From contig JACRIO010000089.1 of NCBI GenBank assembly GCA_016220035.1, forward strand, positions 1 to 47,136: a stretch of DNA of 47,136 bases, in the 5' to 3' direction. This document shows, piece after piece, positions 35,222 through 43,002 of this stretch. The notes beneath the pieces were generated by a model. It saw only the letters and a list, made by a program, of their open reading frames with translations. It had not been told where the DNA came from and ran no database searches. The position numbers and the translations under genes are program-made. Position 1 is the first letter of the stretch. Each line of letters opens with the position of its first letter. This stretch comes from Planctomycetota bacterium (lineage in GTDB: Bacteria; Planctomycetota; UBA1135; GCA-002686595).

Positions 35222-36220
35222 TTAGTACGCGTCGCCGCGCAGGCGCAGGCTCCTGCTCGCGGCGACCAGACCGGTGCGCGCGTCGACGACGCGCATGGAC
35301 ACCTCGATCTCGGGATGACGCTGGTCCCGCACCACCGCCTCCTCGCCGAAGCGATCGACGCTCCCGAGCGCGAACCAGCGCACGCCGAGGAGCTCGCCGA
35401 TCGACGCCATCGTCGCCGCGTCCATCTCCTGCAGCGTGCGGATCCGCGCGCGGCGGAGCGCGGCCCGCAATTCGGACGCCTCGACGACCCGCACGCCGCG
35501 GGCGCGGAACCACTCGTGCGCGAGGATCTCGGAGAAGCTCGCGCCAGCGTCGGAGCGCGTCGAGCGATTGATGAACGGCAGCACGGCGACGCGCTCGGCC
35601 TCCGGCGCCGTGTCCGCGGGTTGCGTGCGCGCGCGAGCGGCCGCGGCGACGGAGGGCCGCACGAGCGGGCCGCCGTGCTCGCCGAAAGCGGCGAACAAGC
35701 TCGGGAGGGCCCGCTCTTCGAGCTCGTTCACGTCCTCGACGGCGCCGAGTCCGAGCAGCCCGCGGCCGTCTTGTCCACGCAGGGCGACGAAGGCCGACTG
35801 CACGCGCTCGCCGCTCGCGAGATCGATCACGCGGAGCCCGACCGCGATCCGCGGCTCGTCCCCGCGTGCGAAGTCGAAGAGCACGCCGGCGACGCCGAAG
35901 CTCGCGCCCGTCGCGGCGCGGATGGCGCGCGCGTCGTCGGCCGCGAGCGAATCGGTGTAACGCACGCGGCGCTCGAGCAGCACGCGGTCGAGCTCGTCCG
36001 CCGGCACGAACGACGCGCCGCGCCGGCCGAGCTCGTCGCGAAGGCGCGTTCCGATCTCGGTCGCACCGGTCGCGTCCGCGCTCAGGTTGCGAAGCGGGAG
36101 CATGGCGTAGCGCACGGACGCCGGCTTCTGCGCCGCGGGCTCGACGGCCGGGCGCTGCGCGAACGCGGAGATCGCGAACCACAACCCGAGTAGAAGGAGC
36201 GAAGTCCGCACCCCATTCAC
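35222..36220 (-). CDS. FlgO/CsgG-like exported protein with two repeated domains
   Basis: A 332-residue exported protein (signal LLLLGLWFAISAFA). Two similar alpha/beta units are visible: VRYAMLPLRNLSADATGA ... ASFGVAGVLFDF (about 38-120) and ERVAVLPFINRSTRSDAGA ... LLGVRWFALGSVDRF (about 212-300). Both follow the pattern VAVLPFxNxS ... LxxxGxxVVExxELRxxL ... GxxLGVxxxLxGSV of the FlgO/CsgG/TolB-N superfamily, found in outer-membrane-associated proteins. The GTG start overlaps the upstream stop by GTGA. A TAA ends it 93 bases before ppiC although the frame continues. A role in outer-membrane assembly or secretion of the cytochromes is inferred from context. Confidence 0.7.
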   Translation of the reverse strand: MNGVRTSLLLLGLWFAISAFAQRPAVEPAAQKPASVRYAMLPLRNLSADATGATEIGTRLRDELGRRGASFVPADELDRVLLERRVRYTDSLAADDARAIRAATGASFGVAGVLFDFARGDEPRIAVGLRVIDLASGERVQSAFVALRGQDGRGLLGLGAVEDVNELEERALPSLFAAFGEHGGPLVRPSVAAAARARTQPADTAPEAERVAVLPFINRSTRSDAGASFSEILAHEWFRARGVRVVEASELRAALRRARIRTLQEMDAATMASIGELLGVRWFALGSVDRFGEEAVVRDQRHPEIEVSMRVVDARTGLVAASRSLRLRGDAY

Positions 36221-36789
36221 CCCAGGGTCGACAGGAGATCGCGGATCAGCTTCCGCGCGGCCGTGGTTTGGTCTTCCTCGCCGACGCCGAAGAGGCGCGT
36301 CCACACGCCGAGCCCCGTGCGCGCGTCGGTCACGGACCAGATCACGAGCCCCGTCTCGACGTCGAGCAGCTTCAAGGACAGCGCGATGTCCGGCGCGTTG
36401 AGCGTCCCCGCACGTTGTTCGCGGAACTCGATCACGCTTCCGGTCAGCAGCGCCTGCACCTTCAGCTCCGCCCCGAGCTGTTGGATGAGCTCGGGCCCGA
36501 CCTCCGCCGCGCCGGCGAGGTTCTTCATGCGCATCACGCGGTTCACCTCGCCGGACTCCACGACCTCGAAGAGGCCCTTGGCGCTGAGCTCGACGACGAG
36601 GAGTTCGCGCACGCGGTCCGCGGCGAAGCGCTCCGTCGACAGGTTCTCGAGCGGCAGCACCGCGACGCGCTCGTACACCGAAAGGTCCGCGTTGGGGTGC
36701 ATGTACACCGCGGGCTCGATCCGGTTGCTCGCGCAACCGGCGGCGCCGAGCGTGAGGAGGAGGAGCGCGGTGCTCCAGATGCGTTTCAT
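36217..36789 (-). CDS. CsgG/LpoB-like lipoprotein
   Basis: A 190-residue lipoprotein (signal MKRIWSTALLLLTLGAAGC, lipobox AAGC). The mature part reads ERVAVLPLENLSTERFAADRVRELLVVELSAKGLFEVVESGEVNRV ... GAELKVQALLTGSVIEF ... ETGLVIWSVTDA, which matches the GNA1162/LpoB/CsgG-type fold of outer-membrane lipoproteins. The ATG at 36789 has GGAG six bases upstream; an ATG at 36831, three bases after the ccsA stop, would add 14 residues. It overlaps the following FlgO-like gene, which carries the same domain type twice. CsgG itself forms the curli secretion pore, so an export function is plausible but unproven. Confidence 0.8.
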   Translation of the reverse strand: MKRIWSTALLLLTLGAAGCASNRIEPAVYMHPNADLSVYERVAVLPLENLSTERFAADRVRELLVVELSAKGLFEVVESGEVNRVMRMKNLAGAAEVGPELIQQLGAELKVQALLTGSVIEFREQRAGTLNAPDIALSLKLLDVETGLVIWSVTDARTGLGVWTRLFGVGEEDQTTAARKLIRDLLSTLG

Positions 36790-36834
36790 CGTCGACTCCA
36801 GTTCTCGAGGGGGACTGCTCGCGCGTCGCATGGT

Positions 36835-38829
36835 TCAGCTCGCCGGCTCCTGCGCGGCGGACAACCCCGCCCCCGAGGCCGCTTCGCGTCGCGCGTTCGC
36901 GCGGGCGCGCTCGAGCATCCACGTGAGGCCGCCGAGCGCGACGATGCCCCACTGGACGCCGTAGTACGACCACAGCGCGGTGTGGATGCCGCTCGTGAAG
37001 CCGTAGCTGTGCAACCCCACGCCGAGCAGGTTCACGCCGAACCACGAGAACCCGATCACGGTGCCGCCGAACGCGGCCGCCATGCAGAGCCCGTGCTCGC
37101 GGATCAGCCCGCCCATGCGCGCGTGCAGCATCACGAGCTGCGAGAGGCAGATGAGCAAGGCGCCGTTTTCCTTGGGATCCCAGCCCCAGAAGCGGCCCCA
37201 GCTCTCGTTGGCCCAGATGCCGCCGAGGATCGTGCCGACCGTCGAGAAGATCAGTCCGAAGCACAGGACGCCATAGACCATGCGCCCGAGCCCGTGGTGG
37301 AACGATGGCTCGGCGCGCCGGAAGCCGACGGCCTTCGTGATCAGGTAGATGCTCGCGAGCAGCGCCGCGACCATCCCGGCCGAGTAGCCGATCGTGATCG
37401 CGGTGACGTGCGTCGCGAGCCAGAAGTTCGTGTCGAGCACGGCGACGAGCGTCGGCATCGTGTCGCGCTTGTCGAGCATCTCGTAGCCGTTCGCGACGAA
37501 CAGGCCGATCATCCCGAGCACGGCCGCGGCCGAGAGCGCGACCTTCTGTTTCGTGAAGAACTCGGCGATGAGCGCGGTGAGCGCACCCGTGGCCGTGACG
37601 AACAGCAGCGTCTCGTACAGCGTGCTCACCGGCGGACGATCGCGGATCATGCAGCGGATCACGATCGCGATCGTCACGAGCACCGTGGGAACGAGCACCG
37701 CGAGCGTCGTGAGCCCGAACAACACGCGGCTCTTGGGCCGGAGCCAGAGCACCGCCGCGAGCACGAACGCGAGGATGAACCCGACCTGCGCGTAGCTCAG
37801 CAAGTCGAGCCGGTGGTAGGTCACTTCGAGCCCCACCTTCGCGTACTCGCCGCGCCGCTCCGCGATCGGGACGACGACCCCGCTGAAGCGCGCGAGTTCG
37901 CGCTCGAAGGCGGTCTGGTCGGCGCCCGAACGCGCCATGCCCTCGATCGCGTTCAGCATCTGGATGTGCTTCGCGTCGACGACGCCGTCGCGCAGCGCGA
38001 GGGTCATCAGGTCGGCGGGCGTGTGCCAGGCCGGGTCCGCCGCGAGCGTGCCCGTCGCGGGCAGGAGCGCGAGCGATTCGGTGCCGCTCGTCAGGTCCGC
38101 GGCCGCGTGCAGGACTTTCCCGACCTCCTTCGCTTCCGCGGCGTTGGCCGGGTCGCGCCCGAGCTTCGCCTGCAGGTCGCGCAACTGCGGCACGCGGTCG
38201 AGCACCTGCGAGAAGGCGGCCTCCTCCGCGCCGGCGAAGATCTGCGCGAGGCCCGCGCCCGCGCCGATCGGAATCTTCGTGCGCGCGAGGTCCATGTGCG
38301 TCAGGACGCGCATGAAGTCGTTCACGTTCATCGCGAGCAGGAAGACCTGCTGCTGGACGGTGCTGCGGTCCTTCTCCTCGATCTTCTGGTACTCGTTCGC
38401 GAGCTCGAAGAGCTTGCCGACGCCCGGGCGCAGCTCGTGGAACGAGTAGCGATCGCGCTTCTTCTTCTCGTCGACCACGATGCCGATCGCGCGCGCCGCT
38501 TCGACGTCGTCGATCATGAAGGCCGCGTACTCCTCGGCGGCCTGCGGGTAGTAGAGGACGTCGAGCAGCCACTCGACCGGCCCGAGCTTCTCGCCCGCGG
38601 GCGTCGCGACGCTGCGCTTGTGGTTGAGCCGCAGGAGCAGGTAGCTCGCGTACGTGTGGAGCGGCTTCACGCGCCCGCCGTCTTGCACGGGGAGCCGCGC
38701 GGCGAGGTCGACGACTTCCTTCGACCAGGGCGCGGCGCGCTGCGTGCCGGAGGCGTCTTGCGCGCGGCTCGCGGGCGCGAAACCCAGGACGAGAAGGACG
38801 AGCGCGGCGATGCGGAGGATGGACTTCAT
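36835..38829 (-). CDS. ccsA: Cytochrome c biogenesis protein CcsA
   Basis: 664 residues. The N-terminal ~310 residues include a signal-like segment (ILRIAALVLLVLGFAP) and a soluble domain. The C-terminal half has about eight membrane segments and the haem-handling signature WGRFWGWDPKEN (about residue 548), with flanking histidines in FWLATHVTAI and VGLHSYGF. With ResB it is the system II haem exporter/ligase that attaches haem to CXXCH proteins outside the cytoplasm. Starts overlap the resB stop by ATGA. Located in the same operon as 42 haem-binding motifs, it is probably dedicated to those cytochromes. Confidence 0.93.
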   Translation of the reverse strand: MKSILRIAALVLLVLGFAPASRAQDASGTQRAAPWSKEVVDLAARLPVQDGGRVKPLHTYASYLLLRLNHKRSVATPAGEKLGPVEWLLDVLYYPQAAEEYAAFMIDDVEAARAIGIVVDEKKKRDRYSFHELRPGVGKLFELANEYQKIEEKDRSTVQQQVFLLAMNVNDFMRVLTHMDLARTKIPIGAGAGLAQIFAGAEEAAFSQVLDRVPQLRDLQAKLGRDPANAAEAKEVGKVLHAAADLTSGTESLALLPATGTLAADPAWHTPADLMTLALRDGVVDAKHIQMLNAIEGMARSGADQTAFERELARFSGVVVPIAERRGEYAKVGLEVTYHRLDLLSYAQVGFILAFVLAAVLWLRPKSRVLFGLTTLAVLVPTVLVTIAIVIRCMIRDRPPVSTLYETLLFVTATGALTALIAEFFTKQKVALSAAAVLGMIGLFVANGYEMLDKRDTMPTLVAVLDTNFWLATHVTAITIGYSAGMVAALLASIYLITKAVGFRRAEPSFHHGLGRMVYGVLCFGLIFSTVGTILGGIWANESWGRFWGWDPKENGALLICLSQLVMLHARMGGLIREHGLCMAAAFGGTVIGFSWFGVNLLGVGLHSYGFTSGIHTALWSYYGVQWGIVALGGLTWMLERARANARREAASGAGLSAAQEPAS

Positions 38830-39989
38830 GACTTCTTGGCCTCCGAGCGGACGTGGCGCGCGAGCTTGCGCGAGAAGTGCATCGAGAGACCGATCGCGAT
38901 CACGATGCACGCGTAGAGCGGGTACTGGTCGGCCGGGTTCGCCACGACGGCGAGCGTCGAGAAGAGCGGCGTGCCCGGCGGCGCGTCCGCGGGTCCCCAC
39001 GACGATTGGTAGACGACGAGCCCGCCCGCGCGCAGCGGCTCGTTCATCGAGATGCGCACGGGCCGCGTCGAGGCGCCCTCGGTGACGGAGACGTCGCTCG
39101 AGAACGACTTCGGCATGTCGATGCGCGGGTGGTCCTCCTTGACGAAGTCGCCGAGCGCGATCGTGAACGGCATCGGGTGGCGTTCGCGCCGGAGCTCGAC
39201 CGCCCAGCGCTTGCCGCCGACCTCGACGGTCCAGGGTTGGGCTTCGCGCCCCCAGAGGATGCCTTCGTGGCGCGCGCCGCCCTGCTTCTCGACGAGCGTG
39301 GCGTAGAGCCCCGCGACGTTCTGCTCGACCTGCGTGTCCGCGGGCGCCGGTTGGAGGAACGCGCCGTCGATCACGGGCGTCGGCGCCTCGAACATCGGAC
39401 CATTGGGGAGCACGCGGCAGTTCTTCTGGAAGCGTCCGAGCTGCACCTCGAACGGCAGCGCTGCGGGCGCGAAACTCGCGGGCGCGGCGCCGGTCGCGTC
39501 CTGGAACGCCTCCTCCTGCGCGACGAACTCGCGCACGCGGCCGCCGCCGAGGTCTTCCGCGATCGCGACCTCCCAGCGCTGGTAGCTCTCGAACGTGTTC
39601 GCCTTCTCGCCCTCGTACAGCGTCACGTGGCCTTCGACCGCGTACCACGCCTTGACCAAGCCAGCGACGAGCAGCATCACGATGCCGATGTGCGTCACGA
39701 GCACGCCCGCCGTCGCCCAGCCCTTGCGCAGGCGCACGATGCCGCCGAGCAGCAGGTTCACGAACAGCACGATCATCACGAGGCGCGCGCCCGGCAGCGG
39801 GATCGGCACGCTCCCCGCCTGGTGCACGAGGAAGAGCGAGTCGAAGTACTTGCGCTGGACCTCGTACAGGCCCGTGTGCACCTGCTCGAGCGTCCCGAGC
39901 CACGTGAGCAGCGCGAGGAAGACGAGCAGGGTGACGCTGAGCCACAGCGAGGAGAACACCTTCACGATCGCGTCGAGGACGGGCTTCAT
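38826..39989 (-). CDS. resB: ResB-like cytochrome c biogenesis protein
   Basis: 387 residues with the ResB layout: three N-terminal membrane segments (LWLSVTLLVFLALLTWLG; LVMIVLFVNLLLGGIV; AGVLVTHIGIVMLLVAGLV), a large extracytoplasmic beta-rich domain (about 120-355) and a final segment (LYACIVIAIGLSMHF). The THIG histidine in the third segment is typical. It partners with CcsA in system II cytochrome c maturation. The start follows the lipoprotein stop by four bases with GGGAGG in front. Confidence 0.92.
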   Translation of the reverse strand: MKPVLDAIVKVFSSLWLSVTLLVFLALLTWLGTLEQVHTGLYEVQRKYFDSLFLVHQAGSVPIPLPGARLVMIVLFVNLLLGGIVRLRKGWATAGVLVTHIGIVMLLVAGLVKAWYAVEGHVTLYEGEKANTFESYQRWEVAIAEDLGGGRVREFVAQEEAFQDATGAAPASFAPAALPFEVQLGRFQKNCRVLPNGPMFEAPTPVIDGAFLQPAPADTQVEQNVAGLYATLVEKQGGARHEGILWGREAQPWTVEVGGKRWAVELRRERHPMPFTIALGDFVKEDHPRIDMPKSFSSDVSVTEGASTRPVRISMNEPLRAGGLVVYQSSWGPADAPPGTPLFSTLAVVANPADQYPLYACIVIAIGLSMHFSRKLARHVRSEAKKS

Positions 39990-39993
39990 CGCA

Positions 39994-41160
39994 TCACCTC
40001 CCGCTCCGGATCGACTTGCAGAACTCGAGGAACGCCGCGCGCTCTGCTTCGACCGCGGCCTTCGGGCCGAGCATCTTCACGAACACCGAGCGGTCCGGCT
40101 GCAGGCACACGGCGCCGAGCACCATGTCGCCGCCGCCTTCCTTCTCGATCTCGACGACCGTCGCCTGCGCGCCGAGCATCGCGACCTTCGACAGCGCGTC
40201 GATCTCGTCGGCGCCGAGCGGCGCGCGGCCCATCTGCTGGCGCCAGCGGTTCAAGTTCGACGCGAGCCCGCCGCCGTCGCCGCCGAGGGCCGTGACGTAA
40301 CACTCGACCTCGCGTTTCCCGCCGGCGAGGAACGTGACCTCGCGCATCGCCTTCTCGGGCCCCTGCGTCCAACCCGCGGGCGCGGTCCACGCGAAGGAGG
40401 AGCTCCCGCCCGCGCTCGGCATCGGCATCCCGTCGTCGATCGCGCCGTGCACCGCGTCCTTCGGCATCGTGCGCTGTGCGTCGGGAGCGACGTTCGCGGC
40501 GTGTGCGTCGTGGTCGTCCTGCCCGCCTTCGTGGAACGAAGCGGCGAGCTCCACGAAGCGCTGCTGCTCCTTCGCGACGAGCTCGCGCGGCCCGACCATC
40601 TTGAGGAACTTCGATCCGGAAGGATCGACGAGCAGCAGGCCGACCATGCGGAAGTCCGCGCCGCTCTTGTCACCCGACATCCCGCTCCACGTGCCGTCGA
40701 TCTCGACCAGCACGCTCGGAAGGCCGAACCATTCGATCCGCGGCAGCGCGGCGACGTCCTGCGGCGACAGCGGTGCCGCGGCCATCTGCGTGCGCCAGCG
40801 ATTCACGTTCGCGTCGAGTCCGCCGCCCTCGCCGGCGAGCACGGTGAGGTAGCACTCCGCGCGCTCGTCGCCGGCGACCCGGAAGTTCGCGACGCGCATC
40901 GACGTCGTCGGGAGCTCGCTCCACCCTTGCGGCGTCGTCCAGTGCAGGCCGCCCGGCTCGGGGGCGCGCGCGCCTTTGAAATCGGAACGGTCGAGGCGGA
41001 AGCGCTCCGCCGTGGTGGCGCCCCACTGCACCTCGGTCCCGATCGGCTGGTAGACGCGTTCCTTCGCGAACGCGTCGTCCGCGCCGGGGGAACAGGCGGC
41101 GAGCGCGAGAAGGCTCGCGGCGAGGGCGCTCTGCAGTGGATGGATGTGCGTGCGGTGCAT
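39994..41160 (-). CDS. Lipoprotein with two repeated domains, first gene of the cytochrome operon
   Basis: A 388-residue lipoprotein (signal ending LLALAAC). Two copies of a ~130-residue unit are visible. Each runs WTxPxGW ... MRxxxFxxxG ... ECYxxxLxGxGGGLxxNxNRWRxQM ... PL ... GxxxxxVEI, then VxxxxLxPxxSxFxKMxGP and a glutamate-rich helix. A His/Asp-rich stretch (DDHDAHAANV, about 220) lies between them and could bind metal. I do not recognise a named function. AAGGAGG precedes the ATG by nine bases. It shares the divergent promoter region with the beta-propeller lipoprotein and overlaps nothing upstream, so it heads the operon. Confidence 0.85.
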   Translation of the reverse strand: MHRTHIHPLQSALAASLLALAACSPGADDAFAKERVYQPIGTEVQWGATTAERFRLDRSDFKGARAPEPGGLHWTTPQGWSELPTTSMRVANFRVAGDERAECYLTVLAGEGGGLDANVNRWRTQMAAAPLSPQDVAALPRIEWFGLPSVLVEIDGTWSGMSGDKSGADFRMVGLLLVDPSGSKFLKMVGPRELVAKEQQRFVELAASFHEGGQDDHDAHAANVAPDAQRTMPKDAVHGAIDDGMPMPSAGGSSSFAWTAPAGWTQGPEKAMREVTFLAGGKREVECYVTALGGDGGGLASNLNRWRQQMGRAPLGADEIDALSKVAMLGAQATVVEIEKEGGGDMVLGAVCLQPDRSVFVKMLGPKAAVEAERAAFLEFCKSIRSGR

Positions 41161-41493
41161 GACTTCGAGCCTCCTTGTACGTCCTGGACAGGCTACTCAC
41201 CCGGTTCGTAGGTCGACCTACGCCTACTGGCCCTGTGCGCGCCTGCCTACTTCGCATGGGTCCGCACGAGGATCGCGGACCGGCGACCATCCCGGTAATT
41301 AAGGTAGGAACACCGGAGCGCGGTCAACGAGGATCGCGCTCCCTTCTTGGAATCCCGCACACTGTACGCACTTCCTCGAAGCCCGCGTGCGACTTCGGCA
41401 GGGCGACGCGCGCCTCCGCACCGTGCGAAGCTGCGTACGCCCGCGCGCGCGGCGTTGATCCGCGCACCCGCCACCACGCGCCGCCCCCCACCC
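41161..41493. promoter_or_regulatory. Divergent promoter region with a 16-bp palindrome
   Basis: 333 bases between two divergent operons of the cytochrome cluster. A perfect 16-bp palindrome, CGTAGGTCGACCTACG, lies at 41207-41222, about 47 bases upstream of the lipoprotein start. The AT-rich patch TAATTAAGG (near 41297) stands out and may belong to a promoter. Several CCTAC-type words lie nearby. No gene is seen. Confidence 0.5.
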
Positions 41494-43002
41494 ATGGATC
41501 GTGACCTTCGAGCCTCCGCGCGGTCGCAGCGCGCCGTCCGCCGACTTCCGTTCGCGCTCGCCTTCCTGATCGTGATCGTCGCCGCGGCCTGGAGCGGCTG
41601 CGACGCGCCGCGGCGGGAGCGGACGCGACCGGTCGAAGCCAATGCATCGCGCGTCGACGTCTTCCTCGGGTGCACGGACCCCGAGGCGCGGCCCGTGACG
41701 CTGGAGCTCGCATCCGTCGAGCTGCGCGCCGAGGACGGGCGCACGGCGGCGTTGGAGCTCCTGCGCCCGCGTCTCGTCTCGAAGGAGCTCGCGCATCGCT
41801 TGCCGCTCGCCGGCGGAGCGGTCGAGCCCGCGCAGTACTCGATGCTGGTGCTGCGCGTCCAGCGCGCGGAGCTCGTCGGGCCCGACGGCGTGATCGCGCT
41901 GCGTCTCGCCGCCCGCGACGCCGCGCCCGCGCCGCCCGGGCCGCCCGGGCCGCCCGACGCCGAGTCGCTCACCCTCGAGCTCCCGATCCGCGCGCGCCTC
42001 GGCCGCCACGATGCGCTCTCGCTCTTCGTCGATTGGCAGGTCGCCGCGTCGTTGACCGGCGGCGCCGAGCTCGCGCCGCTCTTCACGGTCGCGACGGAAC
42101 GCCCCCGCGCGGCGCTCGGACTCCTCTACGTCGCGGACGGGGCGTCGAGTTCGGTCCTCGCCGTCGACCGCGGCACGGGCGAAGTCGTCGCGACCTTCAA
42201 GTCGGGGGCTGATCCGCGCGCGATCGCGCTCGCCCGCGACCGCCGCCGGCTCTACGTCGCCAACGCGGGCGACGGATCGCTCGGGCTCGTCGACGCGCAG
42301 CAGGGCGGCGCCTTGTCGACGCTGACCTTCGGGCTCTCCGCGCGCAGCAGCGACGTCGCGCTCCTCGATGCGCGCGGACTGCTCGCCGTCGCGCAGCGGG
42401 ACCTCGACAAGGTCTCGATCGTCGACACGGCGACCTTCACGCGCGTTTCGGACGTCTCCGTCGGCCGCATGCCCACGCGCCTCGCTGCCGCGCCCGACTT
42501 GGGCCGCGTGTTCGTCGTCGAAACGGGCTCGGACGCCGTCGAGGTGGTCGACCTCGCCGCGCGCGCCGTCGCGGGCCGCGTCGCGACCGAGGCGCGGCCG
42601 TCGGACGCGGCCGTCGATCGACGCGCGCGCGAGCTCTTCGTCGGCCACGCGATCTCCGCCAACCTGCTCGTCTTCGACGCGCGTTCGCTCGCGCCGCGCG
42701 CGTCGATCTGGGTCGGCGCCGACGTGACCGCCGTGCTCTGTGATCGCCGCCGCGACCGCGTGTACGTCGCGCGCTCGCGGCCCGCGGAGCTCGTCGTCGT
42801 CGATCGCGAGCTCGGCAGCGTGCTCCGCCGCATCCCCTTGTCCGGGCGCGTCGAAGCGCTGGCCCAGCCGATCGACGGCGCGGAGCTCTACGGCGCGGCG
42901 CCCGAGCTGGGCGCGCTCGTCGTGATCGACCTCGTCCTCGGCCGGGAACTCGCACCGATCCGCTGCGGCGGGAGGCCGCTCGATGTGCTCGTCGCGGATT
43001 GA
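41494..43002 (+). CDS. YVTN-type beta-propeller lipoprotein
   Basis: A 502-residue exported protein. A basic N-terminus is followed by LPFALAFLIVIVAAAWSGC, a lipoprotein-like signal with an unusual Trp at -3. Residues about 30-200 form an unrecognised beta-rich domain with a GPPGPPGPP linker. From about 205, six or seven propeller blades repeat (LLYVADGASSSVLAVDRGTGEVVATF, RLYVANAGDGSLGLVDAQQGG, RVFVVETGSDAVEVVDL, RVYVARSRPAELVVVDRELG). It is probably a surface binding or docking protein. The ATG at 41494 is chosen because the signal follows directly; an upstream frame to 41347 is unconvincing. Its end overlaps the beta-barrel gene. Confidence 0.85.
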   Translation: MDRDLRASARSQRAVRRLPFALAFLIVIVAAAWSGCDAPRRERTRPVEANASRVDVFLGCTDPEARPVTLELASVELRAEDGRTAALELLRPRLVSKELAHRLPLAGGAVEPAQYSMLVLRVQRAELVGPDGVIALRLAARDAAPAPPGPPGPPDAESLTLELPIRARLGRHDALSLFVDWQVAASLTGGAELAPLFTVATERPRAALGLLYVADGASSSVLAVDRGTGEVVATFKSGADPRAIALARDRRRLYVANAGDGSLGLVDAQQGGALSTLTFGLSARSSDVALLDARGLLAVAQRDLDKVSIVDTATFTRVSDVSVGRMPTRLAAAPDLGRVFVVETGSDAVEVVDLAARAVAGRVATEARPSDAAVDRRARELFVGHAISANLLVFDARSLAPRASIWVGADVTAVLCDRRRDRVYVARSRPAELVVVDRELGSVLRRIPLSGRVEALAQPIDGAELYGAAPELGALVVIDLVLGRELAPIRCGGRPLDVLVAD

